Shown: positions 37,113 through 49,830, numbered from the stretch's first letter. The stretch: 64,000 nucleotides of DNA from Drosophila persimilis (GCF_003286085.1 NW_020825445.1:184563-248562); one strand, 5' to 3'. A program made the numbers and translations. Notes: generated by a model not told the origin, from the letters alone.

Positions 37113-40063
37113 CACTGCTCCGGGGACTGGCAAAAGTTGAGAGCTTGTTTTGCTGGCAATTAGCGGAGAAGTGCCGGAGACCGGAGAGGGCTGCTCTCCG
37201 GCTGGGTAGTGCTCGTAAATTGTCATTCGCAAACATTACACATACGCCCAGTTGAACAGTTGAACATTTGAACAGTTTACAGTTTGTTCCACGTTCTGTT
37301 CCCGTGTTCCGCGTTCTATTCGCTTCAGCTATCAGGCTTATGTATCCCCTACTAGACTCCCCCCAGTCCTCTCATATCTGCAGCCCCTAGTCCATTCTTT
37401 TGGCCTGTCTCTGGCTCTGGCTCTGACTCTGACTCTGGCTCTTGTATTTTTTTTCGAGAGTTGACAATTTGAATAAAAGCTGTGTGTGCACTGAGCATAT
37501 GTGCCACGCCAAACCCTTCCTCTGCCCCGAATGATTGTGCAACAACAGCGCTGGCCGCCCCTAGAGCTTTGTTAGCGAATTACTTATGGCCCTTTGAGTG
37601 GCTCTAATGGATTGAAGATCTGCAGCTGGAACACTCTATTATTGAGCTTTAAAATTGAAGAAATTTCCCAACGAAATTTGAAGGATTCTCGGGGCTGGAG
37701 GAAGGTATTTAATACCCGAAAGAAAGACTGGAAATTTCTGTGAATTTTCGCCAACATTTTGACTGCAGAGACACAGAATTTGTATTCAATTTGGTAGCCA
37801 AATCTGGGGATCAACAAAAGATATGAAGGGGTTTGCCAGATATTTCTTTTTGTATGCAATTTTATCTACCATTTTGCACTTGACTTCTTTTGCCTGCCAC
37901 TAGACTAGAAAATCCTTTGAATTTTCATAATTTTTCCCCAGTATTTGCTCTCCTCCAGTCCTCCAGTCATTTCTCGTTGCAATCCAAACATAAGGAATGC
38001 TCGCATTTGCCTCGTTATGCAAAAAAATAGAGAAATGAGAGGGGGAGAGGGAGAGACACCCCCCACACACCCCACACCCCCCCAAAAGCCAAGCAACAAT
38101 GCCTTGGGTGCCTTTTGCAGTCTTTTCCTTAGTGTCTCTTGTGTCGTCTCTGGTGTGTGCCTTGTGTCTTGTATCTTAAGCCAACAATGTCAACATTTTT
38201 CCCTGACATTTTGCTTGAGCATTTTCCCCCTACCCCCGCGCCCCCACGCCCCCGCCCCCTGCACACACACATGAGTTTTTTCCTTATCATGTGTGGCCCC
38301 TGACATAACTCGGATAGTTTCTGCTGCTCGTGAGTAATTTAATCATAGTTTTTGTCATATTTTCCAACGCTCTAATAGACCCCCCTCCCCCCCAAATGGT
38401 GGAGGGAAAGGGCAAAAGAAAAGCCATTTCCATGTGGGAAAAAAGTACCGTGGGAATCTCGATTTGTCGTGGCATGTGTTTCCTCCATTTTTCTTTCGAA
38501 ACAGAATGGAATGTTCTGCTTCTGCTTCTGCTTCTGGTGCTCGTAATTGAATTGCTGGAAATTATCGATTGTCGTCTGGTGGAGAAAACTTTTGCTTTGC
38601 TTTTGGAGAGACAGTTCTCAGTTTTAGAGGAAACTTTCGGGTCGGACATTAGCCTGAGAAAACCCTGAAAGATGTCTCAAAAAGAGAGAGCGACAGAGAG
38701 GGGGGAAAACTTTTCGTCAAACGACATTCGCATGCATTTTTAATGCACCAGCTGTTGGGGTGAGGGGAGGGGGGGGAGGCCCAAACAAGTTTAAACTAAA
38801 GGGAAGGCCATGAAAGGCCAAAGGTTATGTAAAGAGAGGGCTTGTGGGTGCCTGCCTCTCTCTCTGTCTCTCTCTGTGTGGCAGGACATTCGCGTGTCAG
38901 CTCTGACGCAATGCGACAGGAAGTACGTGTGTGGTGCGGCAACTGTACCCCTCTGCCGTTTTTTAGACCAGCAGCCAACAAAAAAAAAAGAAGAAAAAAG
39001 CTGTAAACCAGCGAAAATTGAATTACTTTTTAGCCCCTCACACCCTTAAACCCTTCAACCTTAAACCTTAATCGTTGCCGCTTGACTTGACCTCAAATTG
39101 TACGTCTCTATATATGGGATGTGTGTCACAGCCAAGAGGGTTAAAGGCGAACCCTTGAAATCAAAAGAAATTCCAATCGAATCAGGGAATCCCCAGGGGA
39201 AAGAGAAAGAGAAACCCTCAACTAATTGTTCACTTCCTACTCGACAGAGAGGCCTTTAATTGAAACATTGACTTTTTGTGCTTCACAAAAGATTTAAATT
39301 CATTTGAAAGACACCGAAATCCAAGGAACGGGGATATGGGCATAAGAGTAGTGGCCTCAGGGACTCTGACAGATCAGATACTTAACTCTCGCTGACAGGG
39401 GGGACATGGGCAGGGAGGACAGGGGCAGGGGGGCGGGACAGGGGCAGGCGGGCCTCAAAAGGAAGCACTCAATTTATGCAAATCGCATGTAAATCTGTTT
39501 GAGAGCAAGCCCCTGAATGTCACTAGAGGGTTGTGCCATGGCTATAGGGGTGGTGTGGGGAGGGGGTGGAGAGGGTAAATTGCATGCTGAACTGTTTGCA
39601 GAGATGCGGGATACCCGTACAGTGCAGTACTCCTGCCTGCTGCCTGCTGCCTCCTGCCACTGAAGGATGCTTAATACGACTTCACTTGAATCAAAAATGT
39701 GTGTGTGAGACATTTTCTAATGCCCGTTAAATGCCCAGCCACAGTTGGAGAGCCACTGTCATTGCCAATAAAATGGAAATGGAAATGTAAAAATGTAATA
39801 AAAGAAAAAGAAGAAAGAGAGGGAGAGGCAGAGCCCTAGACATATGTAGAAGAGCGATAATGTCAGGGCCATAAAAAATAATGAAGCAAGACGTGCAAAA
39901 AGTCAAGGGGAAGGGGATTAAAGGGGAGTAGGGGAGAGGGGAGTGCTTGGAAATCAGGCCACTAATGCTGAAAATGCCAAGAGAGGAGAAAAAAAATCAA
40001 TAGAAAGGGAATTAAAAGAAAAGACAACCAAACTTAAAGTCTAGCAAATGGGTAGCTACAGAT

Positions 40064-40600
40064 GTGCAGTGCTGGAAAGTGGCTTAAGACACAACAATAT
40101 GGCACTTTTCAACACTAAATATCTCCATAGCAAAGGTAGCTCTCATCTGTGGCAACTGTACCAGCAGTGCAGTGTTGGAAAGTGGCTTAAAACACAGCAA
40201 TTTGGCACTTTTGAATACTACACATCAGATCCATATCTAAGCTTACTTTTACCTGTTTCTGTGGCACCTCAATGTGAAATTGTTGACCAAAGAGGCTGTG
40301 TTTATATCTCACACGGACTATCAGTGTTGGTAAGTGAGTTTTTAGTGTTTAATTTGTATTCTTGGGGCGCTTTGGGGCGTTTTTTTTTCTGTAATGTAGG
40401 TGCGAAGTCTGTATTTCTTGAACTTGCAGCTTTGTAGTGTTGGAAAATACCCATTTAAAGTAGTTCCGGTCGCTTCAGGATATCTTTTCAACCTGAAATG
40501 CATTTCGAAGCTATTTCCAATTGAAATACAAAACAGCAGAGGCAGTTTTTCACTAGCTTACCATTTGGTAGTGTTGGAAAATGCCCTTGCAGTAGAGACG
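40064..40600 (+). repeat. AGTGTTGGAAA repeat with two paired stem-loops
   Basis: The core AGTGYTGGNAA occurs at 40,068, 40,171, 40,323, 40,436 and 40,570. The first two copies are 103 bases apart and each can fold: AGTGCTGGAAAGTGGC (40,068-40,083) pairs with GGCACTTTTCAACACT (40,101-40,116), and AGTGTTGGAAAGTGGC (40,171-40,186) with GGCACTTTTGAATACT (40,204-40,219). Each stem has about 14 of 16 pairs counting G-U, with a 17-base loop. The last three copies keep the 5' core but lack the 3' arm. No family recognised. Confidence 0.7.
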
Positions 40601-40756
40601 AGTTCCACTCAATGGAAAGCGACGACTCCTACGGCAGTAAATGTGCGGAAAAGTGGCCTTTCAGTGGCGCTGCCTCGAAAATTCTGGAAAATTGTTTAAA
40701 GCCATTCCTCTGATTCAATTCATGGCTGAATGCATTTGAAGTGCAGTAGGTAACAG

Positions 40757-40759
<3 letters not shown>

Positions 40760-40793
<34 letters not shown>
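40760..40793. repeat. (AC)n microsatellite
   Basis: About sixteen AC units, within an A-rich context. Confidence 0.95.
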
Positions 40794-40798
<5 letters not shown>

Positions 40799-43182
40799 GA
40801 AGGCACAAGAAATAAAAGGAGCAAAGGCAATCCTGCAACAAGGACTCTCTCAATAAACAGGCTCCATTTCTGCTCCGTTTTTTTTTTGTGTTTTGTATTG
40901 TTTGTTTCTTCTATTTTGTGATAGCCTCAGGTGGAACAACCAGAGCGTTGACGGTACTCCATGGAGGAGGAGGTGGAGGAGGAGGGTTGCTTGTAAGCCA
41001 CCTCTGGATCTGCTCTGGTCCTTGGTTGCTAATGGAGTTGCCTGCTGCCTCGTTTGAGCTCAAAGTGCAGACACGTGCCATAAGCCGTGCCACAGTAGGG
41101 GTTGGGTTTCATGGGTTAACATTCGCACAGTCGCGGTGCAGAATATTGCAGACTGTCGTCGCCTTTTTCGGGGGTTCATTGGACATGGCTGGAACGCACC
41201 CGTGACGGATTTGCATGGCCACAACGATGGAGAGCCACCCTGGAAAGCAGCCACCAACCCCAGACCACCCCCAGGACCACCCCCAGGACCACCCATACAT
41301 CATTCAAAATATGCAAGCCACCCTTCCGTTTGGCGCTGTTGCGCTATCACAAGCTGCCACACGTTGGCATTTGCAACATTCAACATTTTGTGTTTTGCTT
41401 ATCAGCCAGGAAGCACTTTTCCTTCGAGGGTTGTTTACCATGCCGTGCCGTGCCGTGCCGTGTTGCAGGGTGGATTCCAGCATGAGGTGGTCCCTGCAAT
41501 CGATATGACGACCAGCAGGGACGGGGACTGGGACGGGGACTGCGACTGGGACCCTCCTGTTGGCTCTTTGGGCTTGTGGTAGGCACAACAATTGTCCATT
41601 GACCATCTACCGAAAAGCTACAGCTCCAAAGCGCCACCCCCCCCAAAAAAAAACCACACTCTCCCTTGTAGAATCCCTCTCCAGCCTGCTCCTCGAGTTA
41701 CACAAAGTTAAACACTCGATAAGCGAGGGTTTTCCTTGTTTTTTCCTTCTCTTTTTTGCTGTTGTTGCTGTTGTTTTTGTATTTTATGATTTTTATATAG
41801 AACTTGGTTCGTTTCGTACCGTTGCTCCTGACAGCCATTGATGTTGTCCATCCCCGTCTGGGGATTCATTTTACCTCCTCCTACTCCACCTCCTACTCCT
41901 CCTCCTCCTCCTCATCCACCTCCTCCTCAAATTGTCGCAAAAATATTTTGTTTCACACTCCTGTTTCTGCTCCTGCTGTTTGCTTCCCCTCCTCCTTTGC
42001 CTCCCCTGCCACCTCCTCGTCTCATTTGCATTTGTTTGCACAGGTCTTGAGAGCATTTTTCTAATTTTAAACCAATTAAAGTTGCCCAAAACTTGCATCC
42101 TGACTGAGTCCTGAATCCTGACAAGCTAATCCACGGGCTAAAAGGCTTCCCCTCTGGCAGGTATTTATTTTCATTAAAGATGTCGAAAGTTTTCAATTTC
42201 ATTGCCGCGTACAAGGCGGAAGGAAACTGGAAATTGAATTTCTTGTCTTTTCTTTTCTTTTTTTCCAGGGGGGCTTCAAGAGCAGATTCTCAAAAGATTT
42301 TTCCTCCTAATGATTAGGGGAAAATTCGGGTATTACAAAGGCTACGAGGGTGGGTTTTTCGCAGGTAAAACTTTCGCTTGAGGGATGCTCGAAAGGTGCC
42401 CCCCCCCCCGTCCGTTTGTTGCAACTCTTTTTTGGTTTAGGCCACGGTTCAGCAAGCACTGACTAGGCACTTTCCATTTTGCCTCCTTTCGCCGATACTC
42501 TTACATTCTCCAAGTAAAACAATACCTCTAGACGAAGACAAAGCATTTGGTATGGGATTACCATTCAACACCTCGCTGTGAGCATATGAGATGTGCCACA
42601 AAACGGGGCACAAGTGGGGATTTCATGGCTTACATTCGCCTTTTGTTTTTTGTTTTGTTTTTGTTGTGGCTTTCAAAGCAGTCCGGACCTTAAGTTTTCT
42701 TGTTTGAAAACTTGTGACAAAATCGCATTAAATTTAATATAATTTTTGTTGATTATCACATTTGCAAAACTCTCACAGCCGACAGCAGCAGTGGCATCAT
42801 TATCGCCCTCATTTGACGTTGAATGCCACATCACGTTCGCTTTCGTCGCGCACACACACACACACAGACATTTGTTGAATAATGAATCGTATCTGTCATG
42901 ACAATTGTGGGGCCTCCTCAGACGCTGCTGTCTTTGCCCCTGCACCTGCACCTGCCCCCTGGCTCCGTTTCTCCGTTGAATGGAAAATTGCGGCTGTTGT
43001 AAATCAAATTTGCGACAGTTTTTCCTCATTTCCTGTCGATTGCTAAGCAAAACAAACACAAATCGTAAGCAAATCATTAGCAGTTCATAAACAAAAGTGA
43101 ATTTATTGTAATTTGCATATTAACGACGATTGCGTGATGGCCTGATTGCTTGCTTTTGCCTACAGTTTTAGAGTAGCCCGCC

Positions 43183-43335
43183 CAGTGGCTGTGGAACCCA
43201 AGAGGGAGACGCGACTGTTGGGTCTAACAGCTGCAATGTTAACAGCGTTATGTTAACTGCTTTCATGATCGAGCAGTATGAGACAGTATGTTAACTGCTT
43301 GCTCCTCCGCCTCTGTTAGCTTGTGGGGACTGTTA
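43183..43335. promoter_or_regulatory. Myb-type TAACNG cluster with 17-base motif
   Basis: CAGTGGCTGTGGAACC at 43,183 is followed within 160 bases by six TAACNG sites: 43,225, 43,240, 43,254 and 43,292 on the + strand, and 43,313 and 43,330 on the minus strand. With even base composition one site per about 500 bases is expected. TAACNG is the Myb-family core; binding is not shown. More AACTGTTTGC copies follow at about 43,353 and 43,482. Confidence 0.45.
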
Positions 43336-44065
43336 AAAGCCAGTGCTCGTGCAACTGTTTGCATGGAATTTCCTCAATCAATTTGTATCGCAGAGATTTG
43401 AGATATTTTCAGGCAGAGTTTAAATATATTTCGAAACCATTTTTAATGAAATGTATACCAGCTATACCCACAATGAGTCTAAAACTGTTTGCAACTATTT
43501 GACGTGGATTTTAGCAGTTCTTAAAAGCAATTTTGGAACGCCAGTGCCAGTGCCAGGGCCTGTGCCTGTCTGATGCAATTTCAAGACACATGAGAATGAG
43601 TGAGATAGCTATAGAAATAGCGGTTAGAGGGAGAGGGAGAGAGAGAGAGCAAGACCCCACACTCTTTTCACACTTTTATATTAATGCAAGACTCTGGCAG
43701 ACAACTAGTTTAGTGTCAACATTGTATGAGTAATGAGGCTTCAGAGAGAAGAGGAGCCGTGCCCCAGAGAGAGAGAGATAGCTGGATAGTGACGGCCTGA
43801 AGAAGGCTTTTGTTATGGCAAAAGCCAAGGCATCATCCAAGAGAGCCCCAGCCAACAGCCGGTGACTACACTGAGAGAAATGTCTAGGTAGAAAAGATTT
43901 CCATATAGGAAAATGGATTATAGTCGTATATTTCGTAGCAAAGCAAAGCTTTTGCCGGCTTTTTGCCGCAGTGTCTCTTCAATGGCTGTTGCCTTGGCCC
44001 AAGGGGTCCCTGATGCTGCTGCTTCGTGCATGTGTAATCAACATTAAACTGTATTTTGTAATCAA

Positions 44066-44126
44066 CCCACTCACACACACACACCCACACACACACCCCA
44101 CACACACACCCCACACACACACACGC
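44066..44126. repeat. (CA)n with CCCACA interruptions
   Basis: CA units broken by CCCA about every ten to sixteen bases. Confidence 0.95.
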
Positions 44127-44276
44127 ATGGCTTTTTCCAAGCGGAAGTGAAAGCTGGCAAAGGGAAAGAAAAAAGCGAAGAGAATGCCGTTTGCAGGTGT
44201 CGTCCTCCTTTTCTGTATTTTTTTTTTCTTGCAGAGGAAAAACTGCAACTCATGCTGGAAAAACGACGTGTGGCCA

Positions 44277-45420
44277 GGGGGGGGGGGGGGGGAGGTTGCA
44301 GAGGCCGTAGAGCAAACACATTATAAAATCTATACACGCTCTAAGCGCACTTTTAACCCATTAACGCCCCTGCCCCCACACACACAAAAGGGGGGGAGGG
44401 GAGGGGAGGGGCGAGGCCTGCATCAGGCAGTTCCTGCTGGCTGGCTGGTGTCCTTCCTCCCACTCTTTTGGGGATGCTGCTGTTCCTGACTTAATGTTTG
44501 CCTGATGACGTGGCTGAAAGTTGTACGTAAACCCCCCCCCCAACGACCCCCCCCACCACCCCCCCCACCCATATTTGCTGCTGCCGCTGCTGTTCCTTTT
44601 TCCTGAAGAAAATAGTGTCAACTTCTGTGTTTGCGGCATTTTAATGCAGGCCCTCGCACAGCCATGGGGCACTATTAACACTGGCAGGCCCCCCCCCCCC
44701 CACACCCACCCCCCTACCCTCCGCCAGGCAGCCCCTTGCCCTCCCCCCCTCATAAGGCTTCAGGCTTTGTCTATTGTTTCCTGCACTTTTTTTTTGTTGT
44801 CCTATTTTGCCTTCGACAAAACGTTTTATCGTCTGTGCATAATAAATTTTCGTCTAAGTTCTTTGGATGTTGCGTATTCAACGAGTTTTCAAAGAGGGTG
44901 TGAGGGATATCCGGGGGGAGGGGGCAGGGGAGTGGAGTGTCTTCCTTTTTTGACTATGAAGCTATTGACATATGACAGAAGGAGGAGAGGAGAAGCGGGA
45001 GAGAAGAGCAGAAGGAGCTGTGACTGCAGTCCATATTCGAAGACAGTGGATCTCCCTCTCTCCCCCTCTCCCTCCCCCACTCCCTTGTGTCGCATTAGAC
45101 ACACTTGGCTTGAGTTGTGGCCTGCCACCAATTCTGTTGCGGCTTCTTCTGCTTCTTGTATTTTCTTATCCAAAACGGTAACTGATGTCATTATGTATAT
45201 GCTAGACACTATCCCCCCCCCCCCCCCCCACTCCCCTCTCTCTCTCTCTCTGTTTGGGAAACAGCTGCTCGTTCAGTCAGTGGCTGTCAAACCCCTGGCC
45301 CTGCCGCTGCGCACAAAAGCAGGCTACACTTTTTGCCCATCTCCTCTTCGTCGTCGTTTTTTTCTTCTTCCGAAACTTTGACCATATTTTCGAAAGGGGA
45401 GTGGGGGGGGGGGGGGGTGG
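44277..45420. repeat. Region dense in C and G homopolymers
   Basis: G runs at 44,277-44,292 and 45,403-45,417, a C run at 45,213-45,229, and many shorter C runs at 44,530-44,760. The 286- and 295-codon open frames here follow from the homopolymers. Confidence 0.85.
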
Positions 45421-46894
45421 CTGCACTGCACTCCTCCTGTCTGTGTGCTCCTGCTCGTTTGTAATTATTTTAAAAGCGCAACTTGTGCACGTAACGACAT
45501 TTGTGGTGCAAAAACACACAGCACTCGGCGTGGAAGGGGCAAAAGGGGCCACAAGTCAGCGATTGCCACTTTTAGGAGAACATAAACAAAAGCATTTTGC
45601 CAAAGATTGCTCAAGGAGTGCTCCCAAGTGGACGGGGGGCAGGACGGGGGGCAGGAAAGGCTGCAATTTTCGGAAAGAGACTTTATTTGAATGGAATTTA
45701 AGTTTCCATCGCCCCACCACTCCACAACCCAACAAAAAAAACTACAAATTCTCCTCACATATCATGGAGAAGAAACCAAACTCCTACCCCCTACCCCCCC
45801 AAAGAAGGGGGGAGTGTAGGGGACTTTGCCCTCGGAAAAATCTCATAAAGAATCTGCACCTAAGGAAAACTTTTTCGGCGACGTTTGCCGTCTGCGCCCA
45901 AGTATCCCTCCCCCACCCCTCCCACCGAAAAGCAGGCCAAACACTTAGACACTGCCACGCCTACCCCTTAAACCCCCGCTGCCGCTGCCGCTGCCGCCCA
46001 CTTATCAAAGTTCATATTTACAAAACTTCAGGCAGGCGGAGGGCAGTGAGAGACGGAGTCAAGTGCACTATAGACTCCAGAGAGGAGGGAGAGTACAGGG
46101 GGGGCGGGTACGGAATAGCTTCCGGCGCCGCGGGCCATTAGCTGAAGAGACGGAAGACGAAAGACGAAAGACGGAGACCCCTGGAGGCCACTTGGCCAGT
46201 GCCTGACTGGCGGCACTGTCGGAAAAGTCAGCGACTTGATAATGATAATGAGTGAAAATGTTGATTATCTCTCTCTGAGAGCGGGGAGCGGAGAGCGGAG
46301 AGAATGCTCCACGTACTCCACTCCTCCGGGGAGTACTTCTTCTGGGGGGCTCCTTCAGAGAACGATTGTTATGCAAAGGAGCAGAAGGAGTTGAACAAAT
46401 TAAATTGCTGCAAAAATGTTTGCCAGCACTTGACTTGTCTTCCAAAGGGGGAGGGGGGCATGGTTGGGGGGGGGAGTTTAACCCTTAAACTCCATTCGGC
46501 ATTTTGTGCATTTGAAATATGCGTAAGTGGCAGAATCCCCTTCTTGCCCCTTGAAGCGGCAAAAGCATGCTCATCTGCCAAGCCAACAGACATTCGAGGG
46601 GCATGGGTGGGGAGTGGGGGGTGCAGTGGGGGTGGTGTCTATTATAATTCTCATTCAGCATCGAATTTAGCATCTCAAGAGCTGTCTGAAGACTGTCTCT
46701 CTGTCTCTCCCTCCCCTGTGCCCTGTTCCCTGTTCACTTGTAAGTTTTCCCAACAATTTCCATTTCTACTTTCGATCTGCCCTGCCAAATATTTTCTTAA
46801 TTATTTGTCGCCAGACTTTTCCTTTCGCATTTAACACTCAATTAAACCTGCAGAATTTTCAATAATTTTCCATTAAATTTAATCTTTGATTTGC

Positions 46895-46898
<4 letters not shown>

Positions 46899-46930
<32 letters not shown>
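46899..46930. repeat. (GA)n microsatellite
   Basis: About fourteen GA units ending in GGGG; a set of potential GAGA-factor sites. Confidence 0.95.
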
Positions 46931-47439
46931 AAGGCCCTCCCTTTTTGGGGAATCAGAGACGAGAATTTGTATTATTGAGGGGCGCGCATTTCGTATTTAT
47001 GAGTTTTAAATTAAAATGCAATCTCGAGGTTCGTTCTCCTTGAATACTTATTGATTTTTGCCAAAACAAGACAAAAAAGAAAAGCGAATATTATGGAAAA
47101 GGATAAGTCTGCCAGAGGCCTCCTCGGACAATTTGCAGCAAAACGGTTTAGTGGCGGCCACAGAGCGGTGGAGGAGGGCAGGGGCAAGGGGCAGGAGGAC
47201 CTTCCAGAAAGTGTGCAAAAGTTGTCCCTTATTGAGCCTTCAATTTGGCCATGTCCTGGCGCAATGTTTGGCTTAAATATTTTATTTGCCATTCGATATA
47301 TCCCTTCTCCGTTTTGCCATTGAATGTATGGCGTTCTCAGGATTGACAGGAGTTGAAAGCATGTTTTTCTTTTTGTGTTGGGGTTGGATTTGTCTTCGAA
47401 CAAGTCGAAGATGGAATGCTCTATGAGGGACGAAAAGGT

Positions 47440-47660
47440 TTCTGCTTCTCAGTGGCTCTGGAACTGCCATCGAAGCAGTTCTTCGGTTACTACAGCAAGC
47501 AGTTCATTGTCGAAGAGTATAGATAAGGTTTCAGAGCCACTGCCTGACCAGAGAACATGTTGCGATCTGCAGCTGAAAGCAGTGCAGTAGTGCAGTGTAG
47601 TAGATGCACTGCTTTCACTGAGAACTGCTTTGAGCTCCCCTGCGCAGCATCTTTCATGTC
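47440..47660. repeat. 17-base motif with inverted copy and CAGTT cluster
   Basis: CAGTGGCTCTGGAACTG at 47,450-47,466 faces CAGAGCCACTG at 47,532-47,542. The perfect 11-base arms extend to about 16 pairs as RNA with two G-U pairs. The loop holds GAAGCAGTTCTTC and AAGCAGTTC, and (GTGCAGTA)n follows at about 47,580-47,600. It could be a hairpin, or simply a repeat cluster with one inverted unit. Confidence 0.55.
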
Positions 47661-49264
47661 TATTCCCTGCTACCCTGCCCTTCCCTCGTGGGACGGCAAA
47701 CACAACACAGCTCCAAGAAATCCAAGAAATACATTTTGCGTCTTTTCGTTCGTCTGTCAGCCATTTGTGAGCCCTCGCTGGGTATCCGCCTCTCTGGCCT
47801 CGCCTAATCCCCCGTCTATCCTCTGCATAGTATGTGCCCCAAAGGCCTGTCTGATTGTCTGTCTGTGTCGAACTCTCCATCTTCCGCCCTGCCCTGATTT
47901 CGGGCCCCCAGAAGTGTCCGCCCCGTCGATGTGGCATCTCCAAAAGTGTTAACTTGTTTGGCCAAGATTTACAAGTCGTCGTTGATTTCTTTTGCCCACC
48001 TTTTTCGTCGGAGTCGAGTGGAGTGTAGCGCCCTGAGGCCTGGGATTCAAATCCAGCTGACAAAAGCATAAATCGGGTTTTGGACTCACTTTGATGTGGA
48101 AGTGGCAGTCATTCAGTCACTGGCTGTGGCAACATAACTGGAGGCATCCATTCTGTTCCTTTTGACAGACCTCCCATAACCCCACCCCCTCCCCCCCGTC
48201 ACCCCGCAAGAATTGTTGTAATTTTCAATTTCTGTCAAAACGAATCAAGTCGAGAGGACACCTTGGGAAAACCACTTAACCGCACTTAATGCCACAAACA
48301 ATTTTACAATTTCAACTGTGGTCTGTCGCCTGTCGTCTGGGATGGCAGGACCTGCCTCCCCTCACCCCCCTCGTGCCACCCATCCCTCGCATAAGTGCCC
48401 GCTCGGCACATGGCATGGCTCTTTTTGCAGTCATTAAAGTTAATTGTGTGTTCGGTGAAGAGAATTGTGCGCAAAACTGAGGCGAACAGACTATCAAAAG
48501 GCCCCACACCACCCCCCCGCCTGTCGTTGCGGCACCTGCAGTGATGAAAGGAGCTGTCTCATTGCCTCAGATGTGCACACGTCTCGGTGCCACACACATC
48601 TGTACGCACCTCATAACTGCTGAAACGCCTGCAAGAAGCCCTTTTTTCTTTAAATCCTTCGATTCCATAAATTAACGCACGCTTTGACTCTCCGCTGGCA
48701 AAAAGGGGAAATTATTTTTAATTAATAATAAGTTTTTAAGTGCGTTGTCGTCCTGCCACACCCCCTGCCCCTGCCACCGCCCCCGCCCCTGCCCCTGCCC
48801 TTATTTCTTCACCGTTGAACTTTACGTAATTCAATGCTCCTTGGCTTCTTTCTGTTGTTGCACGGCGGCATGGTGCTTCTCTGGTGCCTCGTTCGCTTCT
48901 CTCATTTTCATTCTATTAATTAAATTAAAAAGTTCTCAGCCATCGTTGTCGTCAGCGAGAATGGGATTCTATCCCCTTACCTCTGGGGGCACCCTCCACC
49001 CTCCACGCTCCTCTGCTCCTCTCCTCCTCCCTTCAGCATCTCATCAGCATGAAAACTATGCAAACGACAGCAAAAAACATGGAAATTATCTTGAAATGCT
49101 TCCAACGCCGCCGCGCCTTCGCTCGGCTTATGAAAGTTTTAACAGCACTTTTTGCAGTTTAACATGCATTGCTTGGGTACTTTGTCTCTTTCGAAAGTTT
49201 TTGTTGTTGCTTGCAACAGCAAGTTGTAGTTGTAGCTTTTTCAAATGTTTAATGAATTTTAAAT

Positions 49265-49830
49265 GAGAATGGCAGTGGCTGCAGAACTGCTGCTCGTTCA
49301 AGCAGAATATAAGCTACTGTTGCAAGCAGTGGTTTATCCAAGTCTAAGAGTTGCTGTAGTTGATGCACAGCTTTAAATGCGATCGAAGACAGTTTGAGAA
49401 CTGTTTCTGATATTAATGTTAACAGTTTGATGTCATCATTAGTGTAAGCAGTTCAAAAGGTTCTCTGTGGCTAACAGTTTCTCCTCTTATGAACAGCTTG
49501 ATGGATGCTCTTTCTAACAGTTTTTCAGCCTCTTTAAATAACACTTTTGATCGTTTGTCTAGCAAGCAGTTGCTCTATTGGTACACATTAACAGTGGGAA
49601 CAAGCCATTCTGTAAACAGTTTGACAGTAACCCGATAAAGCTGTTTCTGCTGCCTTTGTTCTTATTTTCCAATATGCAAATCATTTAAACAATTTCAATC
49701 AACCCTGTCGGTCTGGCCCAACGATTTAATTGAACTCTGCAGAAATTAACAGTCAATGCCACATGCCCCATTGCCCCTCCAGCCACGAATATGCCTTCTT
49801 CAGTAGTTTAAACAGTTCATTGCAACATGT
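49265..49830. promoter_or_regulatory. Cluster of AACAGTTT / AAGCAGTT motifs
   Basis: It begins with CAGTGGCTGCAGAACTG at 49,273. AACAGTTT or AACAGTTC then occurs at 49,421, 49,473, 49,516, 49,615 and about 49,811, AACTGTTT at 49,399, and AAGCAGTT at 49,446 and 49,564. TAACAG is present at 49,420, 49,472, 49,515, 49,589 and 49,747. Exact 7-base copies this dense are far above chance. It could be a regulatory element or a decayed tandem repeat. Confidence 0.5.

Noticed and set aside
44521..45381. 286-codon Pro/His-rich open frame, + strand
   Set aside because: Produced by C-run sequence; slippage-prone runs of 8-17 C would shift it between alleles.
45254..46141. 295-codon open frame, + strand
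   Set aside because: It spans a 15-base G run and mixed low-complexity DNA, and changes character along its length. No family resemblance.
48001..48070. GGGATTCAAATCC, similar to a tRNA T-loop
   Set aside because: No acceptor stem, D-arm or anticodon arm can be folded around it.
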